This document shows positions 27,363 to 35,076 of a stretch of DNA of 64,000 bases, in pieces. The stretch comes from Lachnospiraceae bacterium (lineage in GTDB: Bacteria; Bacillota; Clostridia; Lachnospirales; Lachnospiraceae). Where the stretch lies: positions 1 through 64,000 of the forward strand of contig JAILGF010000082.1 in assembly GCA_024696945.1 (NCBI GenBank). Reading direction: 5' to 3'. A program made the position numbers and the translations under genes. Numbering within the stretch: position 1 is the stretch's first letter; every line of letters starts with the position of its first letter. The notes below the pieces were generated by a model. The model was not told the DNA's origin, did not search any database, and worked only from the letters and a program-made list of their open reading frames with translations.

Positions 27363-27373
27363 TGCGGTCCGGT
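27349..27373. repeat. Perfect 11-bp inverted repeat over the ABC stop codon
   Basis: ACCGGACCGCA (27349-27359) and its reverse complement (27363-27373) flank the bases TAA, so the stop codon of the 25524 gene is the loop. There is no T run on either side. It lies between two convergent genes and may act as an mRNA 3'-end stabiliser or a weak terminator. Confidence 0.6.
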
Positions 27374-27380
27374 AGGGAGA

Positions 27381-28565
27381 TCAGTGCCTTCGGAACGGTC
27401 CTCTTACAGGTCGGATAGCATGCTGGGGACACATTTCCTGGCAGCAGTAACAGCGGATGCATTTTTTATAATCGTAAACGGGAGGTGAAGACTTCCCGTT
27501 TTTAAATTCCACAGCTTTTCCGGGAACAGGGCAGTGGTCAACGCAGATGCCGCATTTTACACATTTTTCCTTATCAATTACCGGACGTCTGGCAAGCTTA
27601 GTCATAAATCCTGAGTATTTCATAAGAAAAGTGTTTTTGGGCTTTTCTCTGCCGACATCGAAATCAGCATTTCCATATTTTTCAAAAAGCTCGTTCTTAT
27701 TTATAATATGGCCGCTTGTACCGGTATTAGATTCATCGGGGTCACATAATATGATTTCAATTTCGTCTTCTTTGTCGGTACCGATACCCATTCTGCAGCC
27801 CTGCGAATTGGTCGGAACAAGCTCGGGGTCAAGGTTGATAAGATAGCAGTACACAGTATCTAAAGCTACCGGATCTTCGGAGATAAGGGTAACGTTCATG
27901 GGTGTCGGTGTTCCGGCTCCGGGTCCGTTCCCTTCCATGGCAATGATGCCGTCCATTATATGGAGCCTGGGATGGGTACATCTGTGGATATCGGCAAGCA
28001 TTCTTGCAAAAACGGTGTCATTGGGGAATTTGACGTGCCCCGCAGCTTTCCTATAGCCGCAGACAAATCCATAAACATTTTTGACTGCTCCTGTGATGCG
28101 CTCGAGAGCGTGGGTTTTCATTTTGCATACGTTTATAATAGCGTCACTTTCAACGACTTCCTTGCAGAAATCAAATTCTTTGCAGGTAATTCCGTCAGAA
28201 AAATCAACATGGACATTTTCTGACATGGGAGTGAGCTTAGCGCCGTACATGGTATCATCGTTTAAGCCGAGAAGTTTCATGGCTCCTTCACAGCTGCCAT
28301 GACCGGGGGAATCTCCTGATTTTACATTCTCGCATCCACATTCTGATAAGAGCCTATAGACTGCCTTTAAAACCGAAGGATGTGTGGTAACGGCTTTGTC
28401 AGGTATTGCGGCACTTAACAGATTCGGTTTTACAAGTATTTTTTCTTCAGGTTTTACAATACTTTTAAGGCCTCCGAGTTCAAGGAGGCCTTTTTTTAAA
28501 GCGCTATAAACTTTTTCTTCATCATAAGAGTCGCATGGAATAACAATTACTTTTGATCTATCCAT
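27381..28565 (-). CDS. DUF362 domain protein with two 4Fe-4S clusters
   Basis: 394 residues. The first ~290 form a DUF362 domain (ILVKPNLL, SGDSPGHGSC, KMKTHALERITGAVKNVYGF). The C terminus is a ferredoxin module with two Cys sets (CVKCGICVDHCP and CIRCYCCQEMCP), each able to hold a 4Fe-4S cluster. DUF362 proteins are common in anaerobes and their reaction is unproven; the ferredoxin part implies electron transfer. AAAGGAT precedes the ATG. It begins 12 bases after the stop of the MraY-like gene on the same strand, so the two are probably one operon. It converges on the ABC exporter genes. Confidence 0.9.
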   Translation of the reverse strand: MDRSKVIVIPCDSYDEEKVYSALKKGLLELGGLKSIVKPEEKILVKPNLLSAAIPDKAVTTHPSVLKAVYRLLSECGCENVKSGDSPGHGSCEGAMKLLGLNDDTMYGAKLTPMSENVHVDFSDGITCKEFDFCKEVVESDAIINVCKMKTHALERITGAVKNVYGFVCGYRKAAGHVKFPNDTVFARMLADIHRCTHPRLHIMDGIIAMEGNGPGAGTPTPMNVTLISEDPVALDTVYCYLINLDPELVPTNSQGCRMGIGTDKEDEIEIILCDPDESNTGTSGHIINKNELFEKYGNADFDVGREKPKNTFLMKYSGFMTKLARRPVIDKEKCVKCGICVDHCPVPGKAVEFKNGKSSPPVYDYKKCIRCYCCQEMCPQHAIRPVRGPFRRH

Positions 28566-28577
28566 ATATGAAATCCT

Positions 28578-29546
28578 TTACATTGTCAGCATAACCACCA
28601 GAGCACAGATTAAAAGCTGAATTATGCAGAACCTGATAACTGTCTGGGTATCCGACCAGTCCTTTACCTTACGCGCCTCGTCATGAAGCGGTGTACGGGT
28701 ATTCTTGAGGATGCTTATCTTTAAAAAGCGCTTGAGGAATATTTTTACCAGCCCTATTCCTCCGTCTACGATGAATACTATACAGATAGGAAGGAAGAGG
28801 AAGGGATCACCGCATTTCATGGCAGCGATGGCCAGAAATACACCTATTGTTCTTGAACCGGCATCTCCCATGAGTATAATGCTCGGACTGGCATTAAACC
28901 ACAGATAAGCAATGAGTGCAGCAAGGAAGAGAACTTCATAGAATAGGAAGTCATTTTCCTTTGTGATCAGCATGAATGAGATCAGGCAGATCGTTGTAAG
29001 GCTTGTACATAAGCCATCTACTCCGTCGGTACAGTTTACAACGTTTATAGCCATCCAGATAAGGACGGTTGCAAGGATTACGTAAACCACATAAGGAATT
29101 TCAAAGCTTATAGGCTTCCTGATCACAACGGAAACCAAGCGGAGAACGACAGATGTATCATTATGAGCAGCGAAGGTAATTGCCACACCCACGGAGATCA
29201 GAAGATCGAGTATTCCTTTTTTATAATCACTCCAGGGAATTTTGGAAGCATCGTCCAGGAAACCCGTCATCATGGCAAAAAGAAGAAAGATCAGATAAAC
29301 GGAATATTCCACATCAAACGGAGCAAATAAAAAGGATAAGATACAGAAACAGGTGACAAAGATGATACCGGCACCACGGGGCTTACCCTTGGCCTTTTCC
29401 GCGTTTACCGCAAATTTTCTGCCTATATCCTGGGGAAGCTTTGATTTTAACTTTGAAGTAAGAAAAAAGGTCACCGCAAAGACCAGAAGGGTAATTCCGG
29501 CAACATAAATTCCGGGGATATTTTTGTCGAAAAGTAAAGTTAACAT
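28578..29546 (-). CDS. MraY-like phospho-sugar transferase
   Basis: 322 residues with about ten membrane segments. NVVNCTDGVDGL matches the Asp-rich catalytic loop of the MraY/WecA family, and ILMGDAGSRTIG is a second conserved loop. The C-terminal KDWSDTQTVIRFCII resembles the MraY end (WSE.KVVIRFWII) more than WecA. However, the preceding motif reads TPLHDEARK, not the HHH-type motif of standard MraY. It may be this organism's MraY or a paralogue acting on another polyprenyl-phosphate sugar. AAAGGAG is 34 bases upstream of the ATG, with a hairpin in between; no closer start codon is in frame. Confidence 0.8.
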   Translation of the reverse strand: MLTLLFDKNIPGIYVAGITLLVFAVTFFLTSKLKSKLPQDIGRKFAVNAEKAKGKPRGAGIIFVTCFCILSFLFAPFDVEYSVYLIFLLFAMMTGFLDDASKIPWSDYKKGILDLLISVGVAITFAAHNDTSVVLRLVSVVIRKPISFEIPYVVYVILATVLIWMAINVVNCTDGVDGLCTSLTTICLISFMLITKENDFLFYEVLFLAALIAYLWFNASPSIILMGDAGSRTIGVFLAIAAMKCGDPFLFLPICIVFIVDGGIGLVKIFLKRFLKISILKNTRTPLHDEARKVKDWSDTQTVIRFCIIQLLICALVVMLTM

Positions 29547-29590
29547 TAAGATAATGACACTGGACAGCTTGTCCGGTGGTCTCCTTTCTC

Positions 29591-29625
29591 AAAAAAATCC
29601 ATACCAAACAAAGCCTGGTATGGAT
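29591..29625 (-). terminator. Terminator of the small acidic membrane protein gene
   Basis: Read on the - strand, a perfect 10-bp stem (29625-29616 with 29606-29597) is followed by seven T. It ends the 29650-29931 transcript before the MraY-like gene. Confidence 0.88.
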
Positions 29626-29649
29626 AAAAAAACTATAAGGCGTGTTGAT

Positions 29650-29931
29650 TTAGTTGAATGCGTCCTTAATGTCCTCGGCTGCATCCTCTACAGCGTCCTT
29701 GGCATCGTCAAGAGCGTCCTTAACTTCGTCTGCTGCTTCGTCGGGATTGATCTTGATGTACTCGGGTGAATCCTCGTCCTCATCCTCGTCTAAATCGAAA
29801 TCATCGATGTCATCATCGAAATCGTCCTCTTCGTTATCCTTGCCGACGAATTTCTTGTATGCACAGTAAGCACCAAAGCCTGCTGCGGCTAAACCTGCAG
29901 CACCAACAACAAATTTTAAGAATTTCTTCAT
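29650..29931 (-). CDS. Small membrane-anchored acidic protein (YtxH-like)
   Basis: The ATG at 29931 is preceded by AAAGGAG at seven bases and starts MKKFLKFV; an upstream in-frame ATG lacks a ribosome-binding site. 93 residues: a hydrophobic Gly/Ala-rich segment (about 6-22), then an Asp/Glu run of about 30 residues (DDFDDDIDDFDLDEDED), then an amphipathic Ala/Asp-rich helix with a repeated DAxDAVEDAAEDI pattern. The overall plan resembles YtxH-type stress proteins. A second protein of similar plan is at 33854. Function unknown. Confidence 0.75.
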   Translation of the reverse strand: MKKFLKFVVGAAGLAAAGFGAYCAYKKFVGKDNEEDDFDDDIDDFDLDEDEDEDSPEYIKINPDEAADEVKDALDDAKDAVEDAAEDIKDAFN

Positions 29932-29950
29932 TTTTCTTCTCCTTTCAATT

Positions 29951-29973
29951 TTGACCGAAAATATAGCGGTCAA
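29951..29973 (-). promoter_or_regulatory. Perfect palindrome in the 5' leader of the acidic protein gene
   Basis: TTGACCG and CGGTCAA, nine bases apart, lie between the -10 and the ribosome-binding site of the 29931 gene. It can be an operator or a 5' mRNA hairpin. Confidence 0.5.
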
Positions 29974-29986
29974 GTCATCGCCTTCT

Positions 29987-30015
29987 ATTATATGATGAAA
30001 TTCTCAAAATGTAAA
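29987..30015 (-). promoter_or_regulatory. Promoter of the small acidic membrane protein gene
   Basis: On the - strand TTTACA (30015-30010) and TATAAT (29992-29987) are separated by 17 bases, a near-consensus sigma-A promoter. Confidence 0.75.
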
Positions 30016-30079
30016 GTTAAAAAATTATGAACGTAAAAAAAATTTATTAATATTACTAAATTTGACTTCGTTTTTTTGG

Positions 30080-30108
30080 TTGACTTTGAGGACATAAACG
30101 GATATACT
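30080..30108 (+). promoter_or_regulatory. Promoter of the flippase-domain gene
   Basis: TTGACT (30080-30085), 17 bases, TATACT (30103-30108): near-consensus, about 40 bases before the TTG start codon. Confidence 0.8.
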
Positions 30109-30151
30109 ATCTAAGGTTTTGGTTTTATGTATTGTTTTTAGGAGGTTTTTC

Positions 30152-31216
30152 TTGAACCAGTCGTTGAAAAAGTTTCTGAAGTATGCCTTGAACATTATTG
30201 TGATCCTCGGCATTACTGCATTGACTTTATATCTAATATTTAAAGATAACGAACCCGGGAAGATCTTTAAGCAGATTACGGAATCGGATACAAGATGGCT
30301 TGGGATCGCCGGGATTTTAATGATAATATTCGTTTGCGGAGAATCTGTCCAGTTTAGGTTGTTATTTAAAGGAATGAAACAGAAGGTTGGATTGGTAAAG
30401 TGCATTCTGCTTTCGAACATAGGCTTCTTTTTCAGTCAGATAACACCCGGTGCTTCGGGTGGTCAGCCACTTCAGATATTATATATGACAAAGCTTGGTG
30501 TTAACGGTTTTGTTTCAACTCTTGTCTGTATGTTGGTGACACTAATATATAAGCTGGTGCTTGTGCTGCTTTTTGTAGCTGCTCTGATATTAAGACCGAT
30601 CTTGGTCGGCGGGGCAATAAAGGACGTTATAGTGTTCTTTATTATCGGTATAGCTGTTCAGCTTGGTTTTGGGTCTTTCCTGCTGATGTGTGTCCTAAAA
30701 CCTAAATTTGCTTCATGGATCGTTGAAACAGCTATAAAGCTGGGAGCGAAGCTGCATATAATCAAGAAACCCGAAGAATTGAGTGAAAAGGCTGAAAATT
30801 CAATTAAGCAGTATGAAGCGGCTTCGGATTTCCTGAAAAAGAACAAGCATATAATGGTTAAGATGGCTTTGATCACGATTGTACAGAGGATTGCATACTT
30901 TATGGTAACCTTCTGCGTGGCAAAGGCGCTTCGCATAGAGCATTGCAACATCATTGACATAACCGCGCTGCAGATAGTATTGTCACTGGCGGTTGACGTT
31001 TTGCCGATACCAGGTGCTTCAGGAGTAAATGAACTGGTATTCGTAAGACTGCAGACCCTTATATTCGGTTCTGAAATGGTTTCGGCGGGCCTTCTGATGA
31101 ACAGAGGTATTACTTATTATCTACTTGCGGTTGTTACCGGATTATTTACGCTTGTTGCGCATTTTTATTTTAACAAGGTCGCAAAAGAGAGAAAAACAGA
31201 AGAGCAGAAGGACTGA
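30152..31216 (+). CDS. MprF-type flippase-domain membrane protein (UPF0104)
   Basis: The TTG at 30152 is chosen because TTAGGAGG lies just upstream; the frame stays open further 5' but without a ribosome-binding site, and the promoter is at 30080. 354 residues with about eight membrane segments and the hallmark TPGASGGQPLQILYM plus IPGASGVNELVF. This corresponds to the lipid-flipping membrane half of lysyl-phosphatidylglycerol synthase without the synthetase half. Such proteins may move lipids across the membrane; the lipid is unknown. It shares a bidirectional terminator with the convergent pcrA. Confidence 0.88.
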   Translation: MNQSLKKFLKYALNIIVILGITALTLYLIFKDNEPGKIFKQITESDTRWLGIAGILMIIFVCGESVQFRLLFKGMKQKVGLVKCILLSNIGFFFSQITPGASGGQPLQILYMTKLGVNGFVSTLVCMLVTLIYKLVLVLLFVAALILRPILVGGAIKDVIVFFIIGIAVQLGFGSFLLMCVLKPKFASWIVETAIKLGAKLHIIKKPEELSEKAENSIKQYEAASDFLKKNKHIMVKMALITIVQRIAYFMVTFCVAKALRIEHCNIIDITALQIVLSLAVDVLPIPGASGVNELVFVRLQTLIFGSEMVSAGLLMNRGITYYLLAVVTGLFTLVAHFYFNKVAKERKTEEQKD

Positions 31217-31236
31217 ATCAGTCCTCTGCTCTTTTT
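31201..31236. terminator. Bidirectional terminator between the flippase-domain gene and pcrA
   Basis: A 14-bp stem with one bulge (31201-31215 with 31219-31232) is followed on the + strand by TTTTT. It overlaps both stop codons of the convergent genes. The - strand side is T-rich after a short gap. Confidence 0.8.
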
Positions 31237-33626
31237 AGTTTGGCAAATGAAGCCAGCATTTTCTTTGTTCCTGCGGGGAAATCAACGGTAACTTCGAAGT
31301 CTTTTTCTCCTTTTTCTATCTTGGTAACCTTCCCGACCCCGAATTTTATATGCTTTACCTTGTCACCGACGGAGTATCCGAGATCGTTTTCGGAAGAAGC
31401 TGCAGGTGCGATCCCTTTTTCGGGAAGTGTGGCATAGGGGTTGTCATTAAGTTTGACATTCCCCTTCCTAAAGCCGGCGTCTTTTTCGCGGAATGCACGG
31501 CTGTGCTCGTCGTTGCTTTCTTGGTTATTATTACCCATGTTCAAATATCCGGATGTATTGGAATTAGTCCGGCTCCTTTCCATAAAAGATTTAAATGCTG
31601 TATTACCGCTTAAAGTATTGCTTCGTCCGGTCTCGCCCTTCTTTGAAAGCAGATGCCTCGGGATTTCGCGGATGAAGCGGGAAACTGCATTGAAAGCGAT
31701 GTTTCCGTGCATCATTCTGGTTGTAGCTGCACTGAGGTAAAGATTTTTCTTGGCTCTTGTAATGCCTACATAACAGAGCCTTCTTTCTTCGGCAATCTCC
31801 TCCTCGGGATCGTCACTGTTGATGGACAGAGCGCTTGGAAAGATATTTTCCTCCATGCCTGCCAGAAAGACGTTGTTGAATTCCAGACCTTTGGCGGAAT
31901 GTATGGTCATAAGTACTACCATATCCGTTTCTTCGGAATAGCTGTCGATGTCGCCTACGAGAGCAACCTCCTCGAGAAATCCTGCAAGAGTACCGGGTTC
32001 GCCTTCCATCTCGGACTGGGCTTCATACTGTACGAGTTTGTTTATAAGCTCGTCTATGTTTTCTTTACGTTCTTCGAATTTTTCATCACTGTCATCATCT
32101 TCGAGGAAGGAATAATAGTCGATAGTTTCTATCAGATCCTTTAAAAAATCTGCCAGCGAAGGGGCTTTGTCAACCTGATTCCTGAAACCTTCTATGAGAG
32201 CAGCAAAGCTTGTTAAGCCGGATAAGGACCTTCCGAGATTCATGCTCTTTGAGAGGAACGGATCGCGGGTTGCCCTGAGTATCGCTTCGTAAAGGCTTAG
32301 CTCGTTTGATGCAGCATAGAGCGAAAGTTTTTCTATACTTGTGGCTCCGATGCTTCTTTTTGGAATGTTAAGTATCCTTTTTACAGAAATATCGTCGGAT
32401 TGGGCGGCAATGACCCTGAGGTATGCCAGCATATCCTTAATTTCTTTTCGCTGATAGAAGTTTATGCTTCCGATAATCCTGTAAGGGATATTTCTTAGGA
32501 CAAGTCTTTCCTCAAAGCTTCGTGACTGTGCGTTGGTACGGTAGAGGATTGCAAAATCCCTGTACTCAGCATTCCCTTCACGCACTTCTGAATAAATGGT
32601 GTTTACGATATCCTGAGCTTCGTCCCTATCACTCGGATAAGTGGTAAATGTAACAGGAGCCCCCTGACCGTTATCGGTCCAAAGGGTTTTTGATTTCCTG
32701 AACCGGTTGTTCCTGATAACCTCATTTGCGGTATCCAGGATATTTTTTGTGGAACGATAATTCTGCTCAAGACGGATGACCTTGGCTTCGGGATAATTGT
32801 CCTCAAAATCAAGGATGTTTTTAATATTGGCTCCCCTGAATTTGTAGATGGACTGGTCATCATCACCGACGACACAGAGATTATGCTCGATTTCACCATA
32901 TTCGTTGGTGTATTCGGCTAAAAGCCTTATCAGCTCGAACTGCGCGGTGTTGGTGTCCTGATATTCATCGACCAGAATGTAACGGAATCTTCTTCTATAA
33001 TATTCGAGAGTTTCCGGAGAAATCCTGAACAGCTCTACGGTTTTAAAGATAAGGTCATCAAAATCCAGGGCGTTGTTTGATTTCAAACGCTTCTGATATT
33101 CTTTGTAGGCCTTGCCGTAAAGTATATAATCCGGATCTCCGCCTGCTTCTTCAAGGAATCTGTCAGGATCTATAAGTTCATCCTTTGCGGAAGAGATGGC
33201 ATTTAAAAAGGTTTTGTCCTTATATCTCTTCGGGTCGAGGTTCATGCTCTTTATAATATCCTTCATGAGACTTTTCTGATCGTCTCGGTCATATATTACA
33301 AAATTCCTGTCGAAATCAAGCTTTTCGATGAAACGTCTGAGTATTTTTACACAGGTGGAATGGAAAGTGCTGGCCCAGACAGCTTCGGAACCGGGGCCAA
33401 CAATATCGGCTATCCTTTCCTTGAGTTCGCCTGCGGCTTTATTGGTGAAAGTGACTGCAAGTATGTTATAGGGACTGACATTGCATTCGGATATAAGGTA
33501 TGCCACGCGGTGTGTAAGCACCCTGGTTTTTCCTGAACCGGCACCGGCCAGGATAAGAAGGGGGCCTGTTACATACTGGACCGCTTCGGCCTGTTTATCG
33601 TTTAATCCATCAAGAATATAGTTCAT
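31218..33626 (-). CDS. pcrA: UvrD/PcrA-type DNA helicase
   Basis: 802 residues, the usual length for PcrA. It has the Q motif (LNDKQAEAV, 8-16), Walker A AGAGSGKT (27-34), the DEYQD Walker B, QNYRST, and the C-terminal motifs VVLMTIHSAKGLEF and ERRLCYVGITRAK. The extreme C terminus has the PcrA Tudor-like domain (VGDKVKHIKFGVGKVTKIE) that contacts RNA polymerase. This superfamily 1A 3'-5' helicase acts in repair and in clearing RNA polymerase or replication conflicts. A Ser/Asn-rich linker (about 680-745) separates core and tail. Confidence 0.96.
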   Translation of the reverse strand: MNYILDGLNDKQAEAVQYVTGPLLILAGAGSGKTRVLTHRVAYLISECNVSPYNILAVTFTNKAAGELKERIADIVGPGSEAVWASTFHSTCVKILRRFIEKLDFDRNFVIYDRDDQKSLMKDIIKSMNLDPKRYKDKTFLNAISSAKDELIDPDRFLEEAGGDPDYILYGKAYKEYQKRLKSNNALDFDDLIFKTVELFRISPETLEYYRRRFRYILVDEYQDTNTAQFELIRLLAEYTNEYGEIEHNLCVVGDDDQSIYKFRGANIKNILDFEDNYPEAKVIRLEQNYRSTKNILDTANEVIRNNRFRKSKTLWTDNGQGAPVTFTTYPSDRDEAQDIVNTIYSEVREGNAEYRDFAILYRTNAQSRSFEERLVLRNIPYRIIGSINFYQRKEIKDMLAYLRVIAAQSDDISVKRILNIPKRSIGATSIEKLSLYAASNELSLYEAILRATRDPFLSKSMNLGRSLSGLTSFAALIEGFRNQVDKAPSLADFLKDLIETIDYYSFLEDDDSDEKFEERKENIDELINKLVQYEAQSEMEGEPGTLAGFLEEVALVGDIDSYSEETDMVVLMTIHSAKGLEFNNVFLAGMEENIFPSALSINSDDPEEEIAEERRLCYVGITRAKKNLYLSAATTRMMHGNIAFNAVSRFIREIPRHLLSKKGETGRSNTLSGNTAFKSFMERSRTNSNTSGYLNMGNNNQESNDEHSRAFREKDAGFRKGNVKLNDNPYATLPEKGIAPAASSENDLGYSVGDKVKHIKFGVGKVTKIEKGEKDFEVTVDFPAGTKKMLASFAKLKRAED

Positions 33627-33853
33627 ATAATGGATCCTTTCATTGTAAAAAGAAGTATAAAAATATGAGGGACAGTATTATCCGGCTGTCCACTCACCAT
33701 GAATATTGTACTCTTTTTCATGAAATTTGTCAAATTATTTTAAAAAAAGGCTGGAAAAATGAAAGAAAGTATGGTAAACTATATATTGCGATGTTTATAC
33801 TGCATTATGTGCGGGAAAAAACGTGAAAAATGTTTTGAAAGGATGTGGAGAAG

Positions 33854-34186
33854 ATGTGGTTTAAGTGCAAAGATTGTGAAGACAAGAAAAAGAAGAAGCT
33901 TAATGAGTTGATCGCAGAGTCCAAGATAGGTGAGATTCTTCATAAGAAGGAAAAGGATGACCTTGAGAAGAAAAAGAATAAGGCAGTCATTATCCTTGCT
34001 ATCGTTGCAGCAATTGCAGTTATCGCAGTAGCAGCATATTTCATCTACAAGCTCGTGAAGCCCGATTATCTTAAGGATTACGAAGAGGATGACGATTTTG
34101 ATGATTTTGAGGACATTGATGATCTTAATGATTTTGATGACCTTGATTCAGAAGAAGAGAATAAAGAGGAGTCCGCTGAAGAATAA
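33854..34186 (+). CDS. Small membrane protein with basic N terminus and acidic tail
   Basis: The ATG at 33854 is preferred with AAAGGA ten bases upstream; GTG at 33845 is an alternative with a ribosome-binding site too close. About 110 residues: a Cys pair (CKDC) and a Lys-rich basic stretch, one membrane segment (AVIILAIVAAIAVIAVAAYFIY), then a highly acidic Asp/Glu/Phe tail (DDFDDFEDIDDLNDFDDLD). Its tail resembles the 29650 protein. The gene is 22 bases upstream of the DUF1836 regulator, so they probably share a transcript. Function unknown. Confidence 0.75.
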   Translation: MWFKCKDCEDKKKKKLNELIAESKIGEILHKKEKDDLEKKKNKAVIILAIVAAIAVIAVAAYFIYKLVKPDYLKDYEEDDDFDDFEDIDDLNDFDDLDSEEENKEESAEE

Positions 34187-34208
34187 TCCTTAGCGGGAGG
34201 AGATCACA

Positions 34209-34961
34209 ATGGCTGGGGCAGAAGTAAAAAACATTACCGAAGCGATGACCAAGAGTCTTAAGCAGATGCTAAACGAGGATAATGCCTATATGGTGTCGAT
34301 CCTTAAGAAAATGAAATCCACGACATATGTTCAGCCCGGAGAGGTGCCTAATATCGATCTGTATATGGATCAGGTCACTAAATTTATGGATGAACATCTG
34401 GAAAGTTCGAAGCGCCGCAGTGATGACAAGCTTCTGACCAAGACCATGATCAATAACTATACAAAGAATAACCTTCTTCCGTCTCCGAATAAGAAGAAGT
34501 ATACTAAAGACCATATGTATACGCTTCTGTTTATCTATTATCTTAAAAACGTTATGCCTATGGACGACACCCAATCGGTATTACAGCCGCTCACAGACAT
34601 GTTTTTCGGAGAAAACGGTTCCATTGATATGGAGCATATCTATAAGGAAGTTTTTGATATCGAGTACGGTCAGTCTTTTTCGCTTACCAGAGATGTGGTG
34701 AGGAAATATAACAGGTCCAAACAGAGCTTTAAAGATGTTGAGGATCCGAAGGAGAAGGATTTCCTTCAGGCGTTCATGTTCATTTCGATGCTTTGCTTTG
34801 ACGTCTATATGAAAAAGACAATGATAGAGAAGATAATCGACGACAACTTCTCGATCTCTTCATTAAAGAAGGCTGAAGAAACCGAAGAAACAAAGGCGAC
34901 TAAGGATAATAAGGAAACCAAGGCTTCGGGGAAAAAGAGTAAGAAGGAACACAAAAACTAA
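34209..34961 (+). CDS. DUF1836-family protein, MerR-like helix-turn-helix
   Basis: 250 residues. The central segment (about 75-115: LTKTMINNYTKNNLLPSPNKKKYTKDHM) has the DUF1836 pattern, which resembles a MerR-type DNA-binding helix-turn-helix and wing. The rest of the core is helical, and the C terminus is a low-complexity Lys/Glu/Thr tail of about 30 residues. GCGGGAGGAG precedes the ATG. It is likely a DNA-binding regulator; targets are unknown. It is followed by a strong terminator. Confidence 0.8.
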   Translation: MAGAEVKNITEAMTKSLKQMLNEDNAYMVSILKKMKSTTYVQPGEVPNIDLYMDQVTKFMDEHLESSKRRSDDKLLTKTMINNYTKNNLLPSPNKKKYTKDHMYTLLFIYYLKNVMPMDDTQSVLQPLTDMFFGENGSIDMEHIYKEVFDIEYGQSFSLTRDVVRKYNRSKQSFKDVEDPKEKDFLQAFMFISMLCFDVYMKKTMIEKIIDDNFSISSLKKAEETEETKATKDNKETKASGKKSKKEHKN

Positions 34962-35009
34962 AGTTTTTTATCGTAATAGCCGATATAAGATTTGGTGAAT
35001 TGTATGCAA

Positions 35010-35052
35010 AAGGATTTACAGTGCACATAAGCACCGTAAATCCTTTTCTTTA
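35010..35052 (+). terminator. Terminator after the DUF1836 gene
   Basis: AAGGATTTAC (35010-35019) pairs with GTAAATCCTT (35036-35045); an inner GTGC/GCAC stem extends it. TTCTTT follows. Confidence 0.85.
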
Positions 35053-35076
35053 ATATATCAGGGGGTAATGCTGTTT

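Noticed and set aside
27349-27373. Intrinsic terminator between the ABC gene and the DUF362 gene
   Set aside because: The stem is perfect, but no T run follows on either strand. Kept only as an inverted repeat.
29654-29869. Ser-rich ORF on the + strand opposite the acidic protein gene
   Set aside because: It is the antisense of the Asp/Glu codons, with no ribosome-binding site; a shadow of the - strand gene.
31653-32144. 163-codon + strand ORF inside pcrA
   Set aside because: Fully antisense to a conserved helicase, with no ribosome-binding site and no recognisable domain.
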